Source: Bacillota bacterium (GTDB lineage Bacteria; Bacillota; Bacilli; Tumebacillales; Effusibacillaceae). Taken from it: a stretch of 6,880 bases of DNA. The notes under the pieces are model-generated. The model was not told the origin of the DNA. It saw nothing but the letters and a program-made list of their open reading frames with translations, and did not search any database. Positions within the stretch are counted from its first letter, which is position 1. The number at the start of each line of letters is the position of its first letter. Location of the stretch: NCBI GenBank assembly GCA_020059765.1, contig JAGVBM010000317.1, positions 1 to 6,880 of the forward strand, given 5' to 3'. The translations under genes and the position numbers were made by a program. Below, piece after piece: positions 1 to 5,869 of this stretch.

Positions 1-956
1 AGATGAGCGGCAAGCAGTTCCGCTTTGGCGGCTCGTCCTGATATCCAAACGTGCTTCATCGACACATTGCGTTGGTTCAGAGAATAATGAAAAAACGACA
101 GCCAGCGTTCAAACTGATAGCCCAAATCGGCAGCAAGAGCAGGCACTCCGGCCTCAGAATCGAGACTGTCCAACAACGACCACGCATTCCCGCTTGCCTG
201 AAATGCGTCCGTTTTGGCTGGCGGCTGTTCAGCAAGCTTAGCCTCGGGATTCGAGGCGGCAGTTTGCGCGTACTGCTCCGGATTCACGTCTAACGAGCGG
301 GTCATTAACAGGCCGCCATTCGCGTAAAAATGGGCATCTACCCGCTCTGCTTCAAACTCGATCAGAATCGTCCCTTCCAGCGGAAGGAGGCGGGTGGCTT
401 TCATCGCCCGCAAAATGCTGAGTCCTTTCGGTTCTATGGCAGCCAAGCCAAGTCCCGCTTTGCGAAAGGTTTGTGTTAATCCTTGGATCAGATCCTTAGG
501 ACTGGCCACCAGCAGGATCTGAACTTCGTCCGGTTTCGATTCGTTGCGTTGCGACGGATCGGAAACGACCGGATCGGGAAAGTAATCAAAATCATAGACC
601 GGATCGGCAAACGGCAAGCGCAGATCATCCTGCAGCTGAAAATCCAGCAGTTGTCTCATTTGTTTCCTGTTTATCCGCGGCATCGCCAGGGTTCGAATCA
701 TGGTGGTGGAAGAGGGAAGGCTTAACGTGATGCCTTTTTTGGGCAGCCCCAAATCATGAAACACATGCTTGAGACCGGCGGCAAACCGTTTCGCATCAAG
801 AATTCTCCCGTTGTCGTAGACCTCCCGCAAGCATTGAAACAACCGGTGGGTTTGATAATCGACAGCTCCCCCGTTGTTCTCAACCCGTACGACTTCCAAG
901 CGGTCATTAAATAAACTGATGCCAATTCCCGAATGACGCCGAAATGCAAAAGCCAT
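1..956 (-). CDS. pilM: PilM-like type IV pilus assembly protein (3' end beyond the window)
   Basis: The frame stays open from an ATG at 956 to the left edge, giving 318 residues with no stop, so the C-terminus lies outside. An AGGGAGG site 6 nt upstream (969-963) supports the start. PilM is the actin-like cytoplasmic protein that binds the PilN tail and links the pilus motor to the PilN/PilO membrane complex. Family signs are the N-terminal strand pair near residues 11-25, the segment with LAMPRINRKQM (90-100) followed by LPF and YDFDYF (114-126), the second strand block ending GGLLMTRSL (214-222), and a late WISGR (304-308). The usual DIG and GG nucleotide-binding motifs are altered. A charged Ala/Pro/Gln-rich stretch at about 224-270 looks like a linker or insert. 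The gene starts 30 nt after the PilX-like stop, as expected within an operon, and pilN/pilO would be expected next. Family assignment is fairly firm; ATP binding is doubtful. Confidence 0.85.
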   Translation of the reverse strand, partial: MAFAFRRHSGIGISLFNDRLEVVRVENNGGAVDYQTHRLFQCLREVYDNGRILDAKRFAAGLKHVFHDLGLPKKGITLSLPSSTTMIRTLAMPRINRKQMRQLLDFQLQDDLRLPFADPVYDFDYFPDPVVSDPSQRNESKPDEVQILLVASPKDLIQGLTQTFRKAGLGLAAIEPKGLSILRAMKATRLLPLEGTILIEFEAERVDAHFYANGGLLMTRSLDVNPEQYAQTAASNPEAKLAEQPPAKTDAFQASGNAWSLLDSLDSEAGVPALAADLGYQFERWLSFFHYSLNQRNVSMKHVWISGRAAKAELLAAH

Positions 957-962
957 GGGCAG

Positions 963-969
963 CCTCCCT
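963..969 (-). promoter_or_regulatory. Ribosome binding site of pilM
   Basis: The minus strand reads AGGGAGG six bases before the ATG at 956. It fixes the start of pilM, whose frame is otherwise easy to miss because it has no stop inside the window. Confidence 0.85.
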
Positions 970-986
970 GTTTTGCTACAACATCC

Positions 987-2111
987 TTATCTGGAGCGAC
1001 GACTTGCAATTGTCGGTTCCGAATCGGCAAACCCGAGCACCTCTCCGATTCCTTGACTGGAAAACAATTGATTGTCGTAGGTAATTTCCATCTTGGTATT
1101 GCCTTGGCCGCCTTTGAATTCAATCTTTTCCCCGGCGACAAGTCCGCCTGTCAAATGGAACTCATCCAAGGCAAAGTTAATGCTTTCATTAGGAGCATAC
1201 AGGAACGCTGAAAAGGACCGAAATGGGGTGTCTTTTTGTTTGCCTTCCTGCGGCTTCACTTCGATATTTCCCTTGGCAACGATGAGAAGCGATTGGGAAG
1301 GATCAGTGTCCGTATCGATGATCAGATGAACATCCCGTTCGACAAACACAATTTTTTGCGGTTGACGGATCAGTTCGGACAACTTGATTGTTTCTTTCGT
1401 CTCTACAACAGCATAATCCTTGACTTGATCGTACAACTCTTGATAGGAAGGCAGGTCAATCGCTGTTTGCAGGGAACGGACGGTGTAATTTTTCAGATCT
1501 CCCTCTTTCACCTTGGCGTCAGGACCAAGATCGAGGGTGCCATTCGTAATGATGAGACCGTTTTTCAGCTTTGCTTCCCCATTCATATACAGGCTTCCGT
1601 TTACAGTGAGGCGCGGATTGCCTTCAAGCTCAAACTCTTCGCCTGCCCCTACGGAATATGTCAAAAACTTCGGCAATCCCGATAAATGAATGGTTGTCTC
1701 AATCTGCTGTTGGACATTTGAATGTTCAAGCTTTGCAATGGAGGTCAATTGAATAAGCCCCTGACCTTGGTACACCGCTTGCATCTCGATGGTTCCGGCC
1801 GGATTGGCCTCATTCCACGGCAGCCCCAGACTGTCCAGCCAAGCGTCGAGGGTGCTCTGATCGGTGGGAACCGATGAACTTTTAACTGACTGAAATAAAG
1901 CTGCAATGGTGCGTTCAATGCCCTCTTCCGCCAAATAGTAGGCCTGTTTCTTCTGGGCCTGCCGGTCGGCGCCCTTTGCTTCCGCCATGACCACAGTGCT
2001 GACCGCTGCAAGCAGGGTCAGCAGAATGACCGAGATCATCAGCACGATAACCAGCGTATAGCCCGATTCTTTTTTGGACGTTGCAGCTGAAGCTGAGGCC
2101 AAGACGCGCAT
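987..2111 (-). CDS. PilX-like minor pilin with a large beta-rich C-terminal domain
   Basis: The protein has 374 residues from the ATG at 2111, which has GGAGGG 8 nt upstream. An in-frame TTG at 2141 would add ten residues but lacks a site. The leader ends SG at residue 17, followed by YTLVIVLM and a hydrophobic helix to about residue 42, the class III signal cut by PilD. The residue at mature position 5 is Ile, not Glu, as is common in PilX/GspK-type subunits thought to sit at the fibre tip. AYYLAEEGIE (57-66) matches the PilX N-terminal family. Residues about 150-205 are short alternating strands with repeated NG turns, resembling a beta-solenoid. Residues about 300-346 (AFLYAPNES, GGLVAGEKI, EITYDN) recall the C-terminal domain that I know from memory as DUF7305. 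Inferred role: tip or priming subunit, possibly adhesive. The gene lies 33 nt after the preceding pilin and 30 nt before pilM. Confidence 0.8.
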   Translation of the reverse strand: MRVLASASAATSKKESGYTLVIVLMISVILLTLLAAVSTVVMAEAKGADRQAQKKQAYYLAEEGIERTIAALFQSVKSSSVPTDQSTLDAWLDSLGLPWNEANPAGTIEMQAVYQGQGLIQLTSIAKLEHSNVQQQIETTIHLSGLPKFLTYSVGAGEEFELEGNPRLTVNGSLYMNGEAKLKNGLIITNGTLDLGPDAKVKEGDLKNYTVRSLQTAIDLPSYQELYDQVKDYAVVETKETIKLSELIRQPQKIVFVERDVHLIIDTDTDPSQSLLIVAKGNIEVKPQEGKQKDTPFRSFSAFLYAPNESINFALDEFHLTGGLVAGEKIEFKGGQGNTKMEITYDNQLFSSQGIGEVLGFADSEPTIASRRSR

Positions 2112-2119
2112 TGGAAGAG

Positions 2120-2125
2120 CCCTCC
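2120..2125 (-). promoter_or_regulatory. Ribosome binding site deciding the PilX-like start
   Basis: GGAGGG on the minus strand lies 8 nt before the ATG at 2111. No comparable site precedes the TTG at 2141, so the shorter protein with a 17-residue leader is preferred. Confidence 0.8.
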
Positions 2126-2144
2126 ATCCATGCCGATACAAAAT

Positions 2145-2615
2145 CTAGAGTCGTGGTGAAGCGGAAAACGAATAACGAAAGGAGCGGCCCTCGTTCCGGC
2201 CTTCCACTTGAACGTGCACCATTTGATTTGTCATTGTAAAGGAAAACTGGCTGATATGTTCGAATGTCCGTTGAAAGGTCGGGTCGTTTTTACGGATGTT
2301 CAAGGTTTGAGCAGTCGGATTCCAACGGATCACGGCCAATACAACCGGCGCTTCACCTGTCTGTCGAATCGTGATTACGGTCTCGCCACTTTCTGCTCCA
2401 GTCACGATCGAATCGCTGTCCCGAATGGCAGGAACCAATAATTCTTCGATTTGGCGCAGTTGTTCCTGCAGGTCCGTTTGCGCAAGGATGGCCCGCTCCG
2501 CTTTCTCTGTGTATTGACGAATCGTGAACACCAGCCCTAGGACCAAGAGGGCCACGAGCAGCGCCGCCATCATTTCGACCAAGGTATACCCTTGTTCCGG
2601 CCTATCGTTTCGCAT
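2145..2615 (-). CDS. PilW/PilJ-like minor prepilin
   Basis: The protein has 156 residues from the ATG at 2615, with GGAG 9 nt upstream. A TTG at 2630 would add five residues but has only a T-run upstream. The short leader MRNDRPEQG ends at Gly9 and is followed by YTLVEMM and a hydrophobic helix to about residue 30. Glu is at mature position 5, so it is a complete PilD substrate. The helix runs into a charged heptad-like stretch (about 31-65), as in pilin N-terminal stalks, then a small beta-rich domain with RWNP and a FEHISQFSF segment typical of PilW/PilJ or GspJ/ComGF-type pseudopilins. The start overlaps the preceding PilV-like gene by 14 nt, suggesting translational coupling. The exact minor-pilin class (W or J) cannot be settled from sequence alone. 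Confidence 0.8.
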   Translation of the reverse strand: MRNDRPEQGYTLVEMMAALLVALLVLGLVFTIRQYTEKAERAILAQTDLQEQLRQIEELLVPAIRDSDSIVTGAESGETVITIRQTGEAPVVLAVIRWNPTAQTLNIRKNDPTFQRTFEHISQFSFTMTNQMVHVQVEGRNEGRSFRYSFSASPRL

Positions 2616-3030
2616 GGTTGTAATCTCCAAAAAAAGAAGTCAATGTGTACGTCTGTTCTTGTTCGGATCCGTTGGGTTTCCACCGGGCGGCTACCTGGGT
2701 GCGCCACCCGTGAAGATCGTCTTCAAACATATACCGAATATCTGTTTCCATCCCGGAAGCAGGCTGAAACTGCAGGACGGCAGGAGCGACTGCAATCGCC
2801 TCGCCGTTTTGCGAGAGAGTTCCATTTGCCTGCTGCTGTACCATCCAGGCATATAAGGCTTCCATTGCCCGCTCAGCTTCGGCTGCAACCTGCGTTTTCT
2901 GGCCTCCCTGAAACACATGGCGATATCCGTCGGTGAAATATCCCATGAGCGGGAGAAACAGAATCATGACAATGGCTAAGGACGCCATCGTTTCAACCAA
3001 GGTGTACCCTTTGTCGCCGGTGCCGGTCAC
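2602..3030 (-). CDS. PilV-like minor prepilin (GTG start)
   Basis: A GTG at 3030 gives 142 residues and has AAGGGGGG 6 nt upstream (3044-3037). A longer frame from a TTG at 3075 would overlap pilD and has no site. The leader MTGTGDKG is followed by YTLVETMASL and a helix to about residue 30, with Glu at mature position 5. After the helix, EAERAMEALYAWM (about 44-56) continues the stalk, and a short domain of about 85 residues follows. This is the size and form of PilV/GspI-type minor pilins, which join the tip or priming complex. It starts 20 nt after the pilD stop and overlaps the next minor pilin by 14 nt. Class assignment rests on position, size and N-terminus only. Confidence 0.78.
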   Translation of the reverse strand: MTGTGDKGYTLVETMASLAIVMILFLPLMGYFTDGYRHVFQGGQKTQVAAEAERAMEALYAWMVQQQANGTLSQNGEAIAVAPAVLQFQPASGMETDIRYMFEDDLHGWRTQVAARWKPNGSEQEQTYTLTSFFGDYNHAKR

Positions 3031-3036
3031 GTCTGT

Positions 3037-3044
3037 CCCCCCTT
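3037..3044 (-). promoter_or_regulatory. Ribosome binding site deciding the PilV-like GTG start
   Basis: AAGGGGGG on the minus strand lies 6 nt before the GTG at 3030. It favours an 8-residue leader over the 23-residue one from the TTG at 3075. Confidence 0.75.
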
Positions 3045-3050
3045 CGATAC

Positions 3051-3815
3051 TTACATCAACAGATCCAAGTACCAAGTTATGAACAAATCTCCGTACAGAT
3101 AGGCAATAACCGCGCCCAGACTCAGAAACGGACCGAAGGGAATATGACCTTCTTTTACAAAATTCGACCGTCTCAGCGCAAAACCTGCCGCAACCCCTGT
3201 CAAAGAAGCGGCAAAAAGCGTCAAAATCGCCCCCGGCAATCCGACCATCAGCCCAATTCCGGCCATCAATTTGACGTCTCCAAGTCCCATTCCTTCCTTG
3301 CCAAACAGCCGAGGACTCAGCCAGGCCAAGAACAGCAAGGTTCCCGCCCCTGCCGCGCTGCCGGCCGCATACATCCAGAACGGTTCGTCACCGATCCATA
3401 AACGGCCGAGTAAAGCCATGCCAAATAAGGGAAACGTCAACACGTTGGGAAGCAGCATTTCACGCAAATCGATAACCGACAGCGGAACAAGGAAACTGAC
3501 AAACACGACTCCCAACAACGTTTCCCACGACCATCCGTAACGCCACGCGACCCCCCCCAAAAGCAGCCCTGTCACCGCTTCCACAACGGGATACTGCCAA
3601 TGTACCGGCGCGCAGCAGTGCCGACAACGTCCGCGCAGCATCAGCCAGCTCACCATCGGAACCAGATCCAAAGCTCGCAGTCGCGTGTGGCAATGAGGAC
3701 AATGAGAAGGAGGCCTCACGATCGATTCTCCCCTCGGAATGCGATAGGCGACCACATTGAGAAAGGAGCCGATGATCAGGCCGAGAACAACGAAATAAAT
3801 CAATGTATAAACCAT
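3051..3815 (-). CDS. pilD: Bifunctional prepilin peptidase / N-methyltransferase
   Basis: This is a polytopic inner-membrane aspartic protease of the PilD/ComC (A24) family. It cuts the leaders of prepilins after Gly and methylates the new N-terminus. The protein has 254 residues, the usual full length. Visible motifs are GSFLNVVAYRIPRGES (16-31), the zinc-type pairs CPHC (39-42) and CRHC (64-67) of the methylase domain, the first catalytic Asp in SVIDLREMLLPN (D116), and the second in GLGDVKLM (D180). Several membrane segments follow. All key residues are present, so both activities are expected. Its substrates are the four prepilin-type proteins encoded beside it. The ATG at 3815 is chosen over an adjacent TTG at 3818. 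The ribosome site is weak (AGG 13 nt away), which may keep the enzyme low relative to the pilin. Confidence 0.95.
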   Translation of the reverse strand: MVYTLIYFVVLGLIIGSFLNVVAYRIPRGESIVRPPSHCPHCHTRLRALDLVPMVSWLMLRGRCRHCCAPVHWQYPVVEAVTGLLLGGVAWRYGWSWETLLGVVFVSFLVPLSVIDLREMLLPNVLTFPLFGMALLGRLWIGDEPFWMYAAGSAAGAGTLLFLAWLSPRLFGKEGMGLGDVKLMAGIGLMVGLPGAILTLFAASLTGVAAGFALRRSNFVKEGHIPFGPFLSLGAVIAYLYGDLFITWYLDLLM

Positions 3816-3862
3816 CAAAGTTTATCAACCTATACTTTTATAGATTTTCATAAAACGAGAGA

Positions 3863-3883
3863 GCCCCCATTTTTGATGAGGGC
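3863..3883 (-). terminator. Hairpin after the major prepilin gene, likely partial terminator
   Basis: On the minus strand, 16 nt after the pilA-like stop, an 8-bp stem (GCCCTCAT with ATGGGGGC, one G-U pair) encloses a CAAAA loop. It is followed by TCTCTCGTTTT rather than a clean T-run. A leaky terminator or a 3' stabilising hairpin is inferred: it would give much more pilin message than message for the downstream pilD and minor-pilin genes. Confidence 0.6.
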
Positions 3884-3899
3884 AACAGCGCTGCAGATC

Positions 3900-4358
3900 T
3901 TATTTTGACAAGGTAACCGTTACTGTATCTGCTCCGCCGGTATGAGGACTTTCAACCGTAATCGTTCCGTCTGAAGTTCCAGCAGTTCGGGCTGCAATCG
4001 TTACTTTATAGGCTGCTTTCTCCCATGGATCCATAGGTTCTTTGCTTAAATATCCAGGAACCAGATTAGTCTTCACCCAATCAGCAGAAGCGCCGGTAGT
4101 CGATGTCATGTTCGGAGTATCAAGATAGTATTGCTGCGCAGCGTCGACAATCACTTTAATGTTGGCTGCGTCACTGCTTTTTCGCGATTTCTCAACCTGA
4201 TTATTGACAGCCACAAATCCAACGCCTCCGACAATGGCCAAGATAATTACAACCGCCATCATCTCAATCAACGTAAAGCCTTTTTCCCGCTTGCGCTTTT
4301 GCTGAACAGACCCTGCCTGCGCAGCCTCTTGCACAGCTTGTCCATTGATTTCCACCAT
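3900..4358 (-). CDS. pilA: Major type IV prepilin (PilA/ComGC-like)
   Basis: The protein has 152 residues from the ATG at 4358, with AAGGG 8 nt upstream. The frame can be extended to a TTG at 4433 that would overlap pilC, but no site supports it. The leader is 27 residues and ends KRKREKG. The mature protein begins FTLIEMMAVVIILAIVGG, with Phe+1 and Glu+5, then a pilin stalk. The globular part has YLSKEPMDPW (about 103-112), a turn shared with GspG/ComGC-type subunits, and a Thr/Gly-rich beta tail to TVTLSK. There is no cysteine in the chain. Of the four prepilins here it is the only one with Phe+1, and it lies directly after the platform gene with a hairpin behind it, both typical of the main fibre subunit. 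It lies 64 nt downstream of pilC. Major versus minor status is inferred. Confidence 0.85.
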   Translation of the reverse strand: MVEINGQAVQEAAQAGSVQQKRKREKGFTLIEMMAVVIILAIVGGVGFVAVNNQVEKSRKSSDAANIKVIVDAAQQYYLDTPNMTSTTGASADWVKTNLVPGYLSKEPMDPWEKAAYKVTIAARTAGTSDGTITVESPHTGGADTVTVTLSK

Positions 4359-4422
4359 ATTCCTCACCCTTTTGCCCCAGAATTTTATGGTTTGCCGCCC
4401 ATTGGGATCGCACCACAGGCAG

Positions 4423-5649
4423 CTATCGGACAAAGTTCATCATTGTAAACATCGGTAGATACACCGATAAAATAATCATCCCTACAATTCCCGCCAAGAA
4501 CATAATCATCAACGGCTCAAGCAGCGAACTGAGCCGGGACGACATTTCAATCACTTCCGCCTCGTAAAAATCGGCCAGGTTCCCCATCAAGCTCTCCATT
4601 TCACCCGTTTCTTCGCCGATCGCCACCATTTGCGTCACTATCGCGGGAAACAGGATGGGATGGTTGTCCAGGGCTTCCGAAATCCGTTCGCCTTTGCGAA
4701 GGTTTTGCTGCGCTTCCGTAAGGGCCTGATCGAACAACCGGTTGCCGATGACACGTTTGATTAAATCCAACACTTCCAGAATCGGTACCGAACTGCCTTC
4801 CAGCGTGGAGAAGGTTCGCGCAAAACGTGCCAAGACCCCTTTTCGATACAGGGTGCCGAACACGGGGATGCGCAGGATCCAGGTATCCCAGAACAATTGC
4901 CCCCGATCCGACCGAATAAAGCTGCCTGCCGTCAGCACGATCGCCAATCCAATCCCTAAGGCCAAGTACCATTGATCAACCAGAAAATGGCTGATTCCCA
5001 ATACAATTCGGGTCGGCAGCGGCAAATTGACGCCCTGTTCGGCAAATGTTTGAGCAAGATTCGGCACCACCGACACGAGCAAAAAGATACTGACGCCAAT
5101 GGCGATGATGAATACTGTAAACGGATAGGTAAGCGCGGAAACCATTTTTTGCGAAGTTGCATGCTGCCGCTCGAAAAAAACGGCCAACCGCTCCAGCATC
5201 GTTTCCAGTTGTCCCGAATATTCCCCTGCGCCCACCATGTTGACAAACATCTCGGGAAACACTTTCGGATGTTTGGAAAATGCTTCTTGCAGGGATATTC
5301 CTTGCCGTACATCGTCCTGCACGTGCTGCAGAGCTTGTTTCAGTGTTTTATTTCCTGTTTGCGCAATCAACACTTCAAGTGATTTGTTCAACGATACGCC
5401 GGCCCGCACCAAGGTGGCAAACTGCCTGCAGAACGGAACAATATCCTGCAGTTTCACCCGACGGTCGGACAGAAAACCGAGGTGCAGTTCTTGTCGGAAG
5501 ATGCTTTTTCCCGCAGCGGCGATCAGTTTGGTGGGATACAGTCCCGATTTGCGCAGTTCGCTGACGGCAGCCGACTGATCCACCGCTTCAATCGTTCCCC
5601 GCAATTTTTTGCCGGTTCGATTCACGGCCTGATATCGAAATTGAGCCAC
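4423..5649 (-). CDS. pilC: Type IV pilus inner-membrane platform protein PilC (GspF family)
   Basis: The protein has 408 residues, normal for PilC, starting at a GTG at 5649. It is the polytopic platform that contacts the assembly ATPase and passes pilin subunits into the growing fibre. The N-terminus FRYQAVNRTGKKLRG (4-18) is the standard opening. Two T2SSF repeats are seen: FCRQFATLVRAGVSL (73-87) to GAGEYSGQLE (140-149), and FARTFSTLEGSSVPI (276-290) to AIGEETGEME (343-352). Membrane segments lie near 172-196, 227-245 and 376-402. GAGGAG sits 12 nt before the GTG, longer than usual spacing, but no better start exists because upstream codons in frame are not starts. It is the first gene of the operon here; pilB and pilT are not next to it. 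Confidence 0.93.
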   Translation of the reverse strand: MAQFRYQAVNRTGKKLRGTIEAVDQSAAVSELRKSGLYPTKLIAAAGKSIFRQELHLGFLSDRRVKLQDIVPFCRQFATLVRAGVSLNKSLEVLIAQTGNKTLKQALQHVQDDVRQGISLQEAFSKHPKVFPEMFVNMVGAGEYSGQLETMLERLAVFFERQHATSQKMVSALTYPFTVFIIAIGVSIFLLVSVVPNLAQTFAEQGVNLPLPTRIVLGISHFLVDQWYLALGIGLAIVLTAGSFIRSDRGQLFWDTWILRIPVFGTLYRKGVLARFARTFSTLEGSSVPILEVLDLIKRVIGNRLFDQALTEAQQNLRKGERISEALDNHPILFPAIVTQMVAIGEETGEMESLMGNLADFYEAEVIEMSSRLSSLLEPLMIMFLAGIVGMIILSVYLPMFTMMNFVR

Positions 5650-5661
5650 TGAAAAAATCGA

Positions 5662-5667
5662 CTCCTC
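5662..5667 (-). promoter_or_regulatory. Distant ribosome binding site of pilC
   Basis: The minus strand reads GAGGAG, but 12 nt separate it from the GTG at 5649. The T-rich spacer and GTG codon suggest modest translation of the platform protein. Confidence 0.55.
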
Positions 5668-5705
5668 AAAATCTATTAAACTGTCAAAAAATTGATTTCA
5701 AAGCC

Positions 5706-5711
5706 ATTATA
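5706..5711 (-). promoter_or_regulatory. Possible -10 element of the pilus operon promoter
   Basis: A perfect TATAAT lies on the minus strand about 57 nt before the pilC start. No good -35 is found 16-18 nt upstream (TTCCCT at 17 nt is poor), so the promoter would need an activator or another sigma factor, or the match is chance. The same bases read TATAAT on the plus strand at 5708-5713. The consensus TTGACA on the minus strand at 5687-5682 has no matching -10 at proper spacing. Confidence 0.4.
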
Positions 5712-5803
5712 ATCTAGCTGCAAACAGAAGGGAATAAGAAAGTTCACAGCACGCACCCTGCACAATCCTTCCAAAACATGGTTCTGCAGCCAATCATTTT
5801 GCA

Positions 5804-5832
5804 CTGACGCCAGTTTTTTTCCATGGTATTAT
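5804..5832 (+). promoter_or_regulatory. Sigma-A type promoter of the NlpC/P60 gene
   Basis: CTGACG (5804-5809, 4 of 6 to consensus), a 17-bp spacer, then TATTAT (5827-5832, 5 of 6). TGG directly before the -10 makes an extended -10. Transcription would start near 5839, about 30 nt before the ATG at 5870. Spacing and extended element make it a fair candidate. Confidence 0.6.
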
Positions 5833-5869
5833 GTGGCTACCGCTAACCTCGTCGGCTGCAAAGGGAGAG

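Larger units (their letters stand above)
5650..5869. other. Divergent intergenic region between pilC and the NlpC/P60 gene
   Basis: These 220 bp hold the promoter candidates of both transcription units and no open frame of note. The pilC side is AT-rich with T and A runs. I see no long inverted repeat, tRNA, or riboswitch-like fold. A weak inverted pair CATGG/CCATG (5777-5781 and 5821-5825) flanks the plus-strand -35 region, too short to call an operator. Confidence 0.6.

Noticed and set aside
51..725. Two plus-strand open frames of 80 codons each at 51-293 and 483-725
   Set aside because: They lie opposite the continuous pilM frame, have no ribosome site and no recognisable protein features; they are antisense shadows.
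722..1141. Minus-strand open frame of 139 codons spanning the pilM start
   Set aside because: It crosses the junction of two well-supported genes in another frame and resembles no known family.
2112..2141. Upstream TTG start for the PilX-like protein
   Set aside because: No ribosome site precedes it, while the ATG at 2111 has GGAGGG at ideal distance.
3886..3893. Short palindrome CAGCGCTG near the pilA stop
   Set aside because: Eight bases are too few to call an operator or a recombination site, and no second copy was noticed.
4359..4433. Upstream TTG start for the major prepilin, overlapping pilC
   Set aside because: It would give an implausible 52-residue leader and has no ribosome site.
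1..5649. General type II secretion or competence (com) operon instead of type IV pilus
   Set aside because: The presence of PilM, a full PilD, and a PilX-like protein fits a type IV pilus cluster better; comG operons of Bacilli lack pilM and pilD within them.
5708..5713. Perfect TATAAT on the plus strand as promoter of the NlpC/P60 gene
   Set aside because: The nearest -35-like CTGTCA is 21 bp away and the leader would be about 150 nt; the extended -10 promoter at 5804-5832 fits better.
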